NCBI GenBank assembly: GCA_016191875.1
Contig: JACPVG010000006.1
Span: 1 to 64,000 of the forward strand
DNA: 64,000 bases
Direction of reading: 5' to 3'
DNA from: Chloroflexota bacterium
GTDB lineage: Bacteria > Chloroflexota > Anaerolineae > Anaerolineales > UBA11579
A model generated the notes under the pieces. The model searched no databases and was not told the DNA's origin. It saw nothing but the letters and a program-made list of their open reading frames with translations. Positions within the stretch are counted from its first letter, which is position 1. The number at the start of each line of letters is the position of its first letter. Shown piece by piece: positions 19,044-27,553 of the stretch. The position numbers and the translations under genes were made by a program.

Positions 19044-20360
19044 ATGCCTATCTCCCGCGGCCGCCTTCTCGGAATTCTTGGATTGTCTTTTGCCACAACT
19101 CTCAGCGCCAACATTATGAACCCGGGACTCTTCGGGTATAAGGTGCTGCAAGTTGCGCCCAGCGGATTCCACAACACATATCTGGGTCTGCTGACCTTTG
19201 TCTGGTCCACGATAACCATTGTCAATTTGCCGTTGGTTGGCGCCCTATCCGACGCCACATCGTCGCCATTGGGCAAGCGCATCCCTTTCTTCATTCTGGG
19301 CGCTGCAGGCATGAGCCTGGCCGTGGTGGCGGTTGCATTCGCGCCATCGCTTGGCATTCTCGTATTGGCTGTTGTCTTCTTGTCATTGTTTGATGACACG
19401 ATCATCGCCCCCTGGTTGGCCTATTTCCGGGAGAGCATTCCCGCAGGACAACGCGGCGAGGCTGCGGGCTTCAAAGCGCTGCTCGACATCCTTGCCGTCG
19501 TTTTGGGGCGGCAGTTGGCAGGTTACTTTCTCGGCTCGATGCCCATTGGTGAACTCTTGAGCCTAATAACCCTGTCCGTCATCATAATGGCAGCTCTTTG
19601 GGTCAGTACAGGTTTGTCCCCCCGGCAGCAATCTACTTTCTCGATCACCCGCGACAGGAAAAGCATCCGGTCGCAGGATCTGTTCACAAGACTCTCAAAT
19701 ATCTATTCGGTGGATTGGAAGAAGTATCCAGCCTTTACCTGGTGGTTCGCAAATCGTCTGCTGTTCTGGATGGCATTCATCATCCTCGGCACGTTTACGT
19801 TGTTTTTCGCAATCGACGCCCTCGGCTATGGGGAGGCCCAGGCGCAACGCTTTGTCGCCACGATCTCAACCCTCATCGGCCTCATGATATTGTTGATTGC
19901 AGTTCCGGCGGGGCGACTGGCGGACCGGATCGATAACCGGGCAATTGTCTTCGTGGCCTGCTTGCTGGCTGCTATGGGCACGGCTGCGCTTCTGGTCGAT
20001 CAGCGTCCGATGTTTCTTTGGGGCGGGGCACTATTGGTGGGCACCGCTTCGGGTGTGTATATGAGCGCCAATCTCGCCTTGGTAACCAGAATCGTCCCAG
20101 CGAACGAGGCTGGGCGCTACCTGGGCATCAGTGGTGTAGCTTCAGCAATTGGCGGCGCGCTGGCCCGGTTGTTGGGTGGCTTGATCATCGATCCGATAAA
20201 CATCGCCGCAGGCAGTACTCGGCTCGGCCACATCGTGTTGTTTTCAATCGCGGCCGGGCTGTTCGCCCTGGCAGGGGTAACCATTCTTGGCGTTCGGCCT
20301 GCAATTTCCAGTGAGCTGCGGGTTGCTAACTCGGTTGAAATGCCGGAGGACATCGGCTAA
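19044..20360 (+). CDS. MFS transporter
   Basis: About 12 hydrophobic segments; VGALSDATSSPLGKRIPF loop, PAGRLADRIDNR. Confidence 0.85.
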   Translation: MPISRGRLLGILGLSFATTLSANIMNPGLFGYKVLQVAPSGFHNTYLGLLTFVWSTITIVNLPLVGALSDATSSPLGKRIPFFILGAAGMSLAVVAVAFAPSLGILVLAVVFLSLFDDTIIAPWLAYFRESIPAGQRGEAAGFKALLDILAVVLGRQLAGYFLGSMPIGELLSLITLSVIIMAALWVSTGLSPRQQSTFSITRDRKSIRSQDLFTRLSNIYSVDWKKYPAFTWWFANRLLFWMAFIILGTFTLFFAIDALGYGEAQAQRFVATISTLIGLMILLIAVPAGRLADRIDNRAIVFVACLLAAMGTAALLVDQRPMFLWGGALLVGTASGVYMSANLALVTRIVPANEAGRYLGISGVASAIGGALARLLGGLIIDPINIAAGSTRLGHIVLFSIAAGLFALAGVTILGVRPAISSELRVANSVEMPEDIG

Positions 20361-20382
20361 ACTATGGGCACGGAGGTAGTCC

Positions 20383-20754
20383 ATGCCAGCGCTTCGATTG
20401 ATTGGATATGTCGTTGCCGGGTTTGCAGTAGTCTTCGGATTCCTGTTCATTCTGGGCGCGTTTAGCCCCGACGGTTCAACCGGCTGGTTGCTCACCGGTT
20501 CCATTCTCACTCTGATAGGCTTAGGAATTATTTGGCTTGTCTCGAGGGGGGCTGCCTCTGCATCAACCACCCACCAGACGAACACTACACTCAAGCTGGA
20601 CCTGCCGGCAGACGTCAATATGGAACGCTTCAAATGCCAGGATTGCGGTGCGCAACTGTCGATGGACAATGTGAAAATGGTGGCTGGCGCACCGATGGTG
20701 GACTGCCCCTATTGCGGCGCGGCCTACCAACTATCGGAGAACCCGAAATGGTGA
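20383..20754 (+). CDS. Small membrane protein with C-terminal zinc ribbon
   Basis: Two hydrophobic segments then CQDCGAQLSMDNVKMVAGAPMVDCPYCGAAY. Confidence 0.8.
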   Translation: MPALRLIGYVVAGFAVVFGFLFILGAFSPDGSTGWLLTGSILTLIGLGIIWLVSRGAASASTTHQTNTTLKLDLPADVNMERFKCQDCGAQLSMDNVKMVAGAPMVDCPYCGAAYQLSENPKW

Positions 20755-22448
20755 GGCCCGCCAAGGCGCTCCGACTCGCTTTCCGAGTTGCCCTTCCGGC
20801 CGTCGTGATGCTGACGCTCCTGCTCCCGCTCCCAGCCGAGCCTGCTGCGGCCCAGACCTATGCTTTTTCGTTGGACAGCGAAACCGTGGATGTCTATTGG
20901 CAGAACAATGGCACCCTTTCACTGGGTTACGAATTTGTGTTTACCAATGCCGCCTATGCCAGCCCGCTGGATTTTGTTGATGTTGGAATGCCCACTTCGG
21001 GAGTAAACCCACCAGACGTGAGCGCAACGATTAATGGTATTGCCATCACCCACATAGCCGACTCTCCCTACGTGACCAACGGCATTGAGCTGGGTCTTGG
21101 AGTCAATGCCATTCGCCCCGGAGATACGGGTGTCGTTCGAGTCCAGGTTTCCGAAATCAACAATGTGCTCTATGTGGACTCTACCGACCCAGACTATGCC
21201 AGTGCGGTGTTCTCCCCTACCTGGTTTGGGAGCGAGTTTGTGTCCGGCTCTACAAACTTTACGGTCACCTTCCATCTGCCGGCCGGGGTGCAGCCAGACG
21301 AGCCTCGCTTCCACCGTGCCCCCTATGGCTGGCCGGAGGAGCCGATTACTGGTTTTGACAACGAAGGAAGGATTACATATACGTGGCAAAACTCGGTCGC
21401 TAATGGCTATACGCAATATCTATTTGGGGCATCGTTCCCGGCCAGACTGGTTCCATCGAGTGCCATCGTTCAGCCATCGCTCTGGCAGCGCCTGGGGATT
21501 GAGCCGGAGGCGCTGATCGGGTTTGGCATCTTCTGTACAGTAGGTCTGTTTATTTTCGGCATCCCGGTGATCGCAATCAGCGGAGAGCGCCGAAGAAAAA
21601 TGAAGTACCTCCCCCCCAGAATCGCCGTTCAGGGCCACGGCATCAAGCGCGGCCTGACCGCCATCGAAGCGGCAATTCTTCTAGAGCAGCCGATGGATCG
21701 CATACTGGCGATGATCCTGTTCGCTACCCTCAAGAAGAGTGCGGCGGCCGTCATGACAGAAAAGCCACTAAGGCTTGAGGTCGCGGCCCCTTTGCCTCCC
21801 GACTTGCGGCCCTACGAGACCGACTTCCTGGATGCCATGAAGGAAACCAACACCGCCAAGCGACGCAAATTGCTGCAGGAAGCGATGATCAGACTGATAA
21901 GGAGCGTGGCGCAGAAGATGAAAGGCTTCAGCCATCGTGAGACCGTCTCCTACTACAAGGACATTATGGAGCGCGCCTGGCAGGAAGTCGAAGCCGCAAA
22001 GACCCCAGAAATGCTATCCGAGACTTATGACAAGGTCATGGAATGGACCATGTTGGATAAAGAGTACGAGGATCGAAGTCGGGACGTTTTTCAAAACCGG
22101 CCAATCTATGCCCCACACTGGTACGGGCGATATAACCCGACCTACGGCTCGCGCCCATCGGGTACATCGGCAAAGTCTGGCGCTCCTGCCTCACGCCCGA
22201 CTCCTGGCGGAGTTGGACTGCCGCACCTCCCGGGTTCAGATTTTGCCGCCTCAATTGTCAACGGAGTCCAGAATTTTTCCGCCGGCGTCATCGGCAATCT
22301 TTCAGACTTCACTGGCGGCGTCACAAAAACCACCAATCCGCCGCCAGTCACTTCGACCTCCAGCTACAGGAGCAGTGGCGGTAGCGGATGCGCATGTGCC
22401 TGCGCCTGTGCTGGCTGCGCGTGCGCATGCGCCGGAGGAGGCCGATAA
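20748..22448 (+). CDS. Secreted/membrane protein (signal, ectodomain, TM, cytoplasmic helical domain) with Cys-Ala repeat tail
   Basis: Start at MVRPAKALRLAFRVALPAVVMLTLLLPLPAEPAAAQ, overlapping the upstream TGA; C-terminus SGGSGCACACACAGCACACAGGGR*. Upstream extension in the track ORF is not supported. Confidence 0.85.
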   Translation: MVRPAKALRLAFRVALPAVVMLTLLLPLPAEPAAAQTYAFSLDSETVDVYWQNNGTLSLGYEFVFTNAAYASPLDFVDVGMPTSGVNPPDVSATINGIAITHIADSPYVTNGIELGLGVNAIRPGDTGVVRVQVSEINNVLYVDSTDPDYASAVFSPTWFGSEFVSGSTNFTVTFHLPAGVQPDEPRFHRAPYGWPEEPITGFDNEGRITYTWQNSVANGYTQYLFGASFPARLVPSSAIVQPSLWQRLGIEPEALIGFGIFCTVGLFIFGIPVIAISGERRRKMKYLPPRIAVQGHGIKRGLTAIEAAILLEQPMDRILAMILFATLKKSAAAVMTEKPLRLEVAAPLPPDLRPYETDFLDAMKETNTAKRRKLLQEAMIRLIRSVAQKMKGFSHRETVSYYKDIMERAWQEVEAAKTPEMLSETYDKVMEWTMLDKEYEDRSRDVFQNRPIYAPHWYGRYNPTYGSRPSGTSAKSGAPASRPTPGGVGLPHLPGSDFAASIVNGVQNFSAGVIGNLSDFTGGVTKTTNPPPVTSTSSYRSSGGSGCACACACAGCACACAGGGR

Positions 22449-23662
22449 TGCTAGAGCGGGTGAGAGAACTGTTTGCGAGGCCTGCGCCAGCCCTACCTCT
22501 GCCACCGGGGGTGTATCATTATCAGGCTCCAGCCAACGACCCTGAAAACTACCGGATGCATCTTCGCATCGAAGCGGATGGCTCAGGATTTCTGCTGCTG
22601 AACGCGGCGACCGTCCTGCACCTGAACCAGACCGCGGCCGAGTACGCATACTTGTATGTCAAGCAAGCAGATGTGGACGAAGCGGCAGCCCACATCACCC
22701 AGCGATACCATGGGGTTCGCCGGGATGATGCCGCCGAACAATACGCGCAGTTCAAAGATCAGATCCACACTCTGCTGACTTCCCAGGATCTCGACCCCAT
22801 GATGCTTATTGGCTGCGACAGGGAATCCTTGTACGCAGGCGAACCATCCGCGCCATACCGTCTGGACTGTGCGCTGACATATGCCACACCCGGGTCCGCA
22901 GACCCCACCGTGGCCCCGATTCAGCGCGCCAACACCGAGCTGTCAACCCACCAATGGATCACCGTGCTGGACAAAGCCTGGCAGAACGGGATTCCGCATG
23001 TGATTTTCACAGGCGGAGAACCCACGCTGCGCAACGATCTGCCGGAGTTGATAGCCCACGCTGAACGGAACGGCCAGGTCACCGGGTTGCTCACCAGTGG
23101 GCACCGACTCAGCGAGTCGGGTTATCTCAAAGCGCTGCTCACCGCCGGCCTTGATCACACGTTGATCACGCTCACCGGCGAGCACCTCGACGCCTGGGGG
23201 GCCATATCCTCATTCACCTATTGGAAAGATTTGCTCAAGGAAGACATTTCTGTCGCCGCCCACATTACAATCAGCAACCAGAACTTCGGCGATGTCATCC
23301 AACTGTTCGATCGAATCGCTGAAGCCGGCATTTCTTCAATCTCCCTGACTGCGAACTCGGCGTCGTTGACACAGCTGCTTGAGCAAGCGCGTGAAGAAGC
23401 CGGCAGACGCGGCCTTGACCTGATATGGGACTTGCCCGTCCCCTACTCGGCCATGAACCCGGTGGCATTGGAGCTGGCCCAGGACGCCGAAGAGCGACAG
23501 ATCCCGGGCGCGGGGAAAGCCTGGCTGTATGTTGAGCCGGATGGCGATGTCCTGCCGTCTCAGGGAATTGATCATCCGCTGGGAAACATGCTGACGGCGA
23601 GCTGGGACGAAATCTGGGGGGAGGCCAGACGGTACCAGGAGCAATACTTGCGGCCAAAATAG
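22448..23662 (+). CDS. Radical SAM/SPASM-like protein lacking cluster cysteines, with PqqD-like N-terminal domain
   Basis: ATG overlaps upstream TAA (TAATG); PqqD-like GSGFLLLNAATVLHLNQTAAEYAYLY; IPHVIFTGGEPTLRNDLPELI; WLYVEPDGDVLPSQGIDHPLGNMLTASWDEIW. Only two Cys in the protein and no CxxxCxxC. Confidence 0.82.
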   Translation: MLERVRELFARPAPALPLPPGVYHYQAPANDPENYRMHLRIEADGSGFLLLNAATVLHLNQTAAEYAYLYVKQADVDEAAAHITQRYHGVRRDDAAEQYAQFKDQIHTLLTSQDLDPMMLIGCDRESLYAGEPSAPYRLDCALTYATPGSADPTVAPIQRANTELSTHQWITVLDKAWQNGIPHVIFTGGEPTLRNDLPELIAHAERNGQVTGLLTSGHRLSESGYLKALLTAGLDHTLITLTGEHLDAWGAISSFTYWKDLLKEDISVAAHITISNQNFGDVIQLFDRIAEAGISSISLTANSASLTQLLEQAREEAGRRGLDLIWDLPVPYSAMNPVALELAQDAEERQIPGAGKAWLYVEPDGDVLPSQGIDHPLGNMLTASWDEIWGEARRYQEQYLRPK

Positions 23663-23826
23663 TGCTGGCCACCCACGAACATCAAGCCCTCCTTATATTG
23701 GCACAGTTTATGCATCTCCGAGGATGTTGCGCGCTTGTAACCCAATCAAGTGGCGCGTTCCCTGACCCTCTTGTATAGTTGTTCGTGGCGCGAAGTACGC
23801 CGGGATGATGCCAAATGGAGTGGAAG

Positions 23827-24825
23827 ATGTCCCAGAAGAAACTAGTTGCAGTTTTGCTCCTCGCCACACTTGCTGTGCTTCTGGCAGGCTGTGGGGCGCT
23901 GGCCCAGCGATTCGCCGGGGCCAATGACACTCCCGGAGTCACAGAAGATGCTGAGATTCAGCCCGAGGTGTCCCTGGAACCTGGTGAAGGGATTGGCGGG
24001 GGAGCGCTTGAACCCGCCGATATTGGAACAGCCATTCAGCAGACGCTTGACGCCGCGTTGACTGAAGGGGCTGCGTCGGAAGACTCTGCTCCGGAGGCGA
24101 CCGACACGCCGGTGCCTCCTTCCGCAACCGAACCCCAGCCGACCAGCACGTCGGCAGCCTCACCTACAATCCCTGGCGCCCAGTTCACGCAGCTCTATCA
24201 GACGCTGACAGCAATCGCCGCGTCTTCAACCCCCACGTCGACTGAAGAGGTTGGCCCCGCCGATGAGTCAACGGATTCTCCGGCGAACGACGCTTCCTCC
24301 ACACCATTGACGACGCCGTCCTCCGGCGCGTCGCCCACGGCCACCCCGAACCTCACCCAACAGGCTATCGCCGCTAGGCCCTGCCTGGCCTTGCGCTTTA
24401 TCGCTGACGTGACCATTCCAGATGGGACTCCTGTTCAGCCCAGCAGCACATTTTTCAAATCCTGGTATGTACAAAACGTTGGCAGCTGCCGATGGAAACC
24501 AGAGTTCAAACTGATTTTCCATTCCGGCGCGGCGCTCGGCGCGCGATCGGAATATGAACTGGGAACTTTTGTGAACCCAGATCAATATGTGACCTTGAGC
24601 GCTCAGATGCAGGCGCCGGCAACGGGTGGCTACTATACGAGCTTCTGGGGTCTCGCGGACGAAAATGGCCTGTTCTTCGGCTGGAGCGCTGACGACGGCC
24701 AGACATTCGACCAGCCATTCTACGTGCTGATATACGTATTGGGCAGCTCCTCGGGAGCCTTAGGGCCGGGAATCGGCCAGCCGGGCGTTGTCTCCACGGC
24801 GCCACCCTATACGCCTGTGCCGTGA
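23827..24825 (+). CDS. Lipoprotein with NBR1-like Ig domain
   Basis: MSQKKLVAVLLLATLAVLLAGCG lipobox; FFKSWYVQNVGSCRWKPEFKLIFHSG...MQAPATGGYYTSFWGLADENG. Confidence 0.85.
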   Translation: MSQKKLVAVLLLATLAVLLAGCGALAQRFAGANDTPGVTEDAEIQPEVSLEPGEGIGGGALEPADIGTAIQQTLDAALTEGAASEDSAPEATDTPVPPSATEPQPTSTSAASPTIPGAQFTQLYQTLTAIAASSTPTSTEEVGPADESTDSPANDASSTPLTTPSSGASPTATPNLTQQAIAARPCLALRFIADVTIPDGTPVQPSSTFFKSWYVQNVGSCRWKPEFKLIFHSGAALGARSEYELGTFVNPDQYVTLSAQMQAPATGGYYTSFWGLADENGLFFGWSADDGQTFDQPFYVLIYVLGSSSGALGPGIGQPGVVSTAPPYTPVP

Positions 24826-24944
24826 TCGGGCAGGTTTTTTCCGGTAAGCACCTTCAGGGCGCCGTACAAGCGCCCCGATTTCTTTCGTATAGAGGCGCTG
24901 GGAGTAATCCAACTGTGGAGCCGTCTCCGCCGTATAATGGCAGA

Positions 24945-26375
24945 ATGGCACATTTGCCAGATTCCTCTTCTCAATTTAGGGAATATTGGGCTGCCTATGA
25001 GTGGCTACTGTCGCTCATTCAGGACCCGCAGGGGAAACGCTACCTGACCGCTAGGTCAAAGGAGGAGCGGCTTGTGGAAATGAAATCGCAGATTCCCCGC
25101 CTGCAGCAATTCCTTGACTTCACCAATAACCCCGAAGATGAGTTTCATTCAATCCACATTGCGGGCACCAGCGGGAAGGGTTCGGTTACTATGATGTTGG
25201 CGTCAATCCTAAACGCGTCCGGCATACGGAGCGGACATCACGTAAGCCCCTATTTGCAGTTGTGTAATGAAAAACTTGTCTTCGAGGGCAGACCCATTCC
25301 TCCTTGGCTTTTCGCTTTGCTGGTGGAATCGTTTCGAACTGATTATTCGACCTGGCAATCTCAGGCCGCTGGAAATCACCTCAAATACGGCGAAGCCTGG
25401 GTAGCCCTTACCCTTCGTTTTTTTGCGCAACAGCGCCCGGAATGGGTTGTGCTTGAAACGGGTATGGGCGGACGCTTCGACCCCACAAACGTGGTCGCAA
25501 GCGAGTTGGCGATCATCACGAACATTGACTACGATCATACCGAGTCGCTCGGAGCAAGTCTAGAAGAAATCGCTTGGCACAAAGCGGGTATCATCAAGCC
25601 GGGCAAGGCGATTATCACGGCAGAGCAGCACCCCGCGACGCTCAGGGTCATTGAAGGCGAAGCCCGCAGCCTGGAGGCTCCTCTGTACAGACTTGGCCAC
25701 GAGTTCGATTTTGAAGTTAACTCGGAAGACTTGGTCCTGCGTGTCCACACCCCATTCGGGGAGCACGCAATCCCGCGATTCGAGCCCCGGGGTCGTCACC
25801 AGGCCGCGAACGCCAGCCTGACCGTTACTGCCATTGATCTGCTTCGCAGCCACTACGGCCTGATGGTTTCAGAGGATGATTTGCAAAACGGTCTGGGTTC
25901 TGTTCGCCTGGAAGGCCGATTTGAGACTGTTCAGACAGACCCGCTGGTAATATTGGATGGCGCCCATAACCCGGCAAAGATGGCTGCCCTGGCCAGTAAC
26001 CTGAACGCAAGTTTTCCCGGAAGACGGGTCTCGATGGTATTCGGTATGCTGGGGATGAAGGAAGGCGATGCGATGCTGCGTCTGATTTCTCCATTTGTCC
26101 AGCGCTGGTTTCTCACCCAACCGTCCGTGCTCGGCAAGCCTGCAATGCCCATCAGGCAGCTCGCCAATCTTCTGGCGCACGTAGACCCGGAGGCCAAATA
26201 CACTACTCATCCAGAACTGAACGATGCCATTGATGCCGCCCTGATGGCGATAAACCAAGGGGAAGTCCTGGTCATCACTGGATCGATCTACCTGGTGGGC
26301 GCGGCGCGCAACCGCTGGGTGCACCCCGAGCAGCTGCTCGCGACGTGGGAAGCTGATTGGCCAAACCCTCAATAA
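24945..26375 (+). CDS. folC: Folylpolyglutamate synthase/dihydrofolate synthase family
   Basis: HIAGTSGKGSVTMMLASIL; VLETGMGGRFDPTNVV; LDGAHNPAKMAAL. Confidence 0.93.
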   Translation: MAHLPDSSSQFREYWAAYEWLLSLIQDPQGKRYLTARSKEERLVEMKSQIPRLQQFLDFTNNPEDEFHSIHIAGTSGKGSVTMMLASILNASGIRSGHHVSPYLQLCNEKLVFEGRPIPPWLFALLVESFRTDYSTWQSQAAGNHLKYGEAWVALTLRFFAQQRPEWVVLETGMGGRFDPTNVVASELAIITNIDYDHTESLGASLEEIAWHKAGIIKPGKAIITAEQHPATLRVIEGEARSLEAPLYRLGHEFDFEVNSEDLVLRVHTPFGEHAIPRFEPRGRHQAANASLTVTAIDLLRSHYGLMVSEDDLQNGLGSVRLEGRFETVQTDPLVILDGAHNPAKMAALASNLNASFPGRRVSMVFGMLGMKEGDAMLRLISPFVQRWFLTQPSVLGKPAMPIRQLANLLAHVDPEAKYTTHPELNDAIDAALMAINQGEVLVITGSIYLVGAARNRWVHPEQLLATWEADWPNPQ

Positions 26376-26383
26376 TCGAGGGT

Positions 26384-27553
26384 CTAGCGTTCTGGAGCAC
26401 CTGCTTCGATCCAGTCACGCAGCGCGTTCAGTTGGTCGGGGCTCAGCCTTCCGGGATGTTCCTGGCGCTGGGGCCAGATTACCGCCAGACTGATTCCGGA
26501 TGCGTTCGGAACGACCGCCAGACCAGAATCCCCGCCTGCCAGCGCCCCCGAATAGGTCAGCAGATCCAGATTGCCCGGACTGCCCTGCCCCTGATGGCAT
26601 AGCCCGCAGCTCGCGGCGAACATGTCTCCAATTCCGTTTTCCCAGGTCGTGCCAATTTTCTCTGCGTCAAAGCGGGCGGCCGCCAGAGTCGGAAATGGGG
26701 TTGGTGTCAACGGAGTAAAACCGCTCGCCCGCCCCAGGTCCGGGATGACGGATGGCTGGGCGACCGCGGTTTGCTCAACGCTTACGAACCACACAACTCC
26801 CAGCACCAGTAAAAACGCCGCACCGCCGTAGCCATAGGCGAACTTTCTGCGGCGCGCCAGATATTCCTCATCGGTTGTTTCGATTGTCGGAGCTACATAA
26901 TCCTGATTTTCCAGGGCCAGCGGATGCTCTTCAGCCATTTCATGGGCACTCAGATATCCTGTGAACATACTCTTGTTCTGATGTTTGATAAGCACATGAT
27001 AGAAATGCCATAGGATGATCGAAAGCACGGCCAGAAGGGCTTCGCCCCCGTGAGCCGCCTTGGCTGCCGGGATCCACTCCCCCGACAAAAATTGCGTTGC
27101 CGTGATCGGGTTCCACAGGAAGAATCCGGTTAGCACCATCACGAAGGTACCCCAGATCAGTGCCCAATACTCAAACTTCTCTTCGAATGTGAAGAGACCC
27201 TGGCGTGGTTTTTCCTTTGAGATGCCCAGGTTGAATCGTACTTGTTCCCAGGCGTTGCGCGCGTCGCTAAGCTCCGGGAGGATGTGTGGGCTCCCGCGCT
27301 CCACGTACCAGTAGTAGATCAGCGTTCCAAAGTGATAGATGGTTAGCAAAACAAGAACTACCGCTGCTACGCGATGAAGGATGCGGGCCACCTCCAGCCC
27401 GCCCATCAACCACAGCAGCCACTCTGAAACGCGAAACTGGCTGAACTTCTGGGGTATCCCTGTGGCAGTCAGGACGGCGAACGAGCCCACCAGCGTCCAA
27501 TGCTCAATCCGCCGAGTCTGGGAAAAGCGCAGGTAGCTTTGTTGCTCAGGCAT
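26384..27553 (-). CDS. Cytochrome b561/FdhI-like membrane cytochrome with C-terminal c-type heme domain
   Basis: RIEHWTLVGSFAVLTATGIPQ, multiple TM with His, C-terminal FAASCGLCHQGQG (CXXCH). Confidence 0.87.
   Translation of the reverse strand: MPEQQSYLRFSQTRRIEHWTLVGSFAVLTATGIPQKFSQFRVSEWLLWLMGGLEVARILHRVAAVVLVLLTIYHFGTLIYYWYVERGSPHILPELSDARNAWEQVRFNLGISKEKPRQGLFTFEEKFEYWALIWGTFVMVLTGFFLWNPITATQFLSGEWIPAAKAAHGGEALLAVLSIILWHFYHVLIKHQNKSMFTGYLSAHEMAEEHPLALENQDYVAPTIETTDEEYLARRRKFAYGYGGAAFLLVLGVVWFVSVEQTAVAQPSVIPDLGRASGFTPLTPTPFPTLAAARFDAEKIGTTWENGIGDMFAASCGLCHQGQGSPGNLDLLTYSGALAGGDSGLAVVPNASGISLAVIWPQRQEHPGRLSPDQLNALRDWIEAGAPER

Noticed and set aside
20532-20747. N-terminal extension of the Cys-Ala tail protein in the ORF track
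   Set aside because: Out-of-frame read-through of the zinc-ribbon gene; the real start with a signal peptide is 20748.
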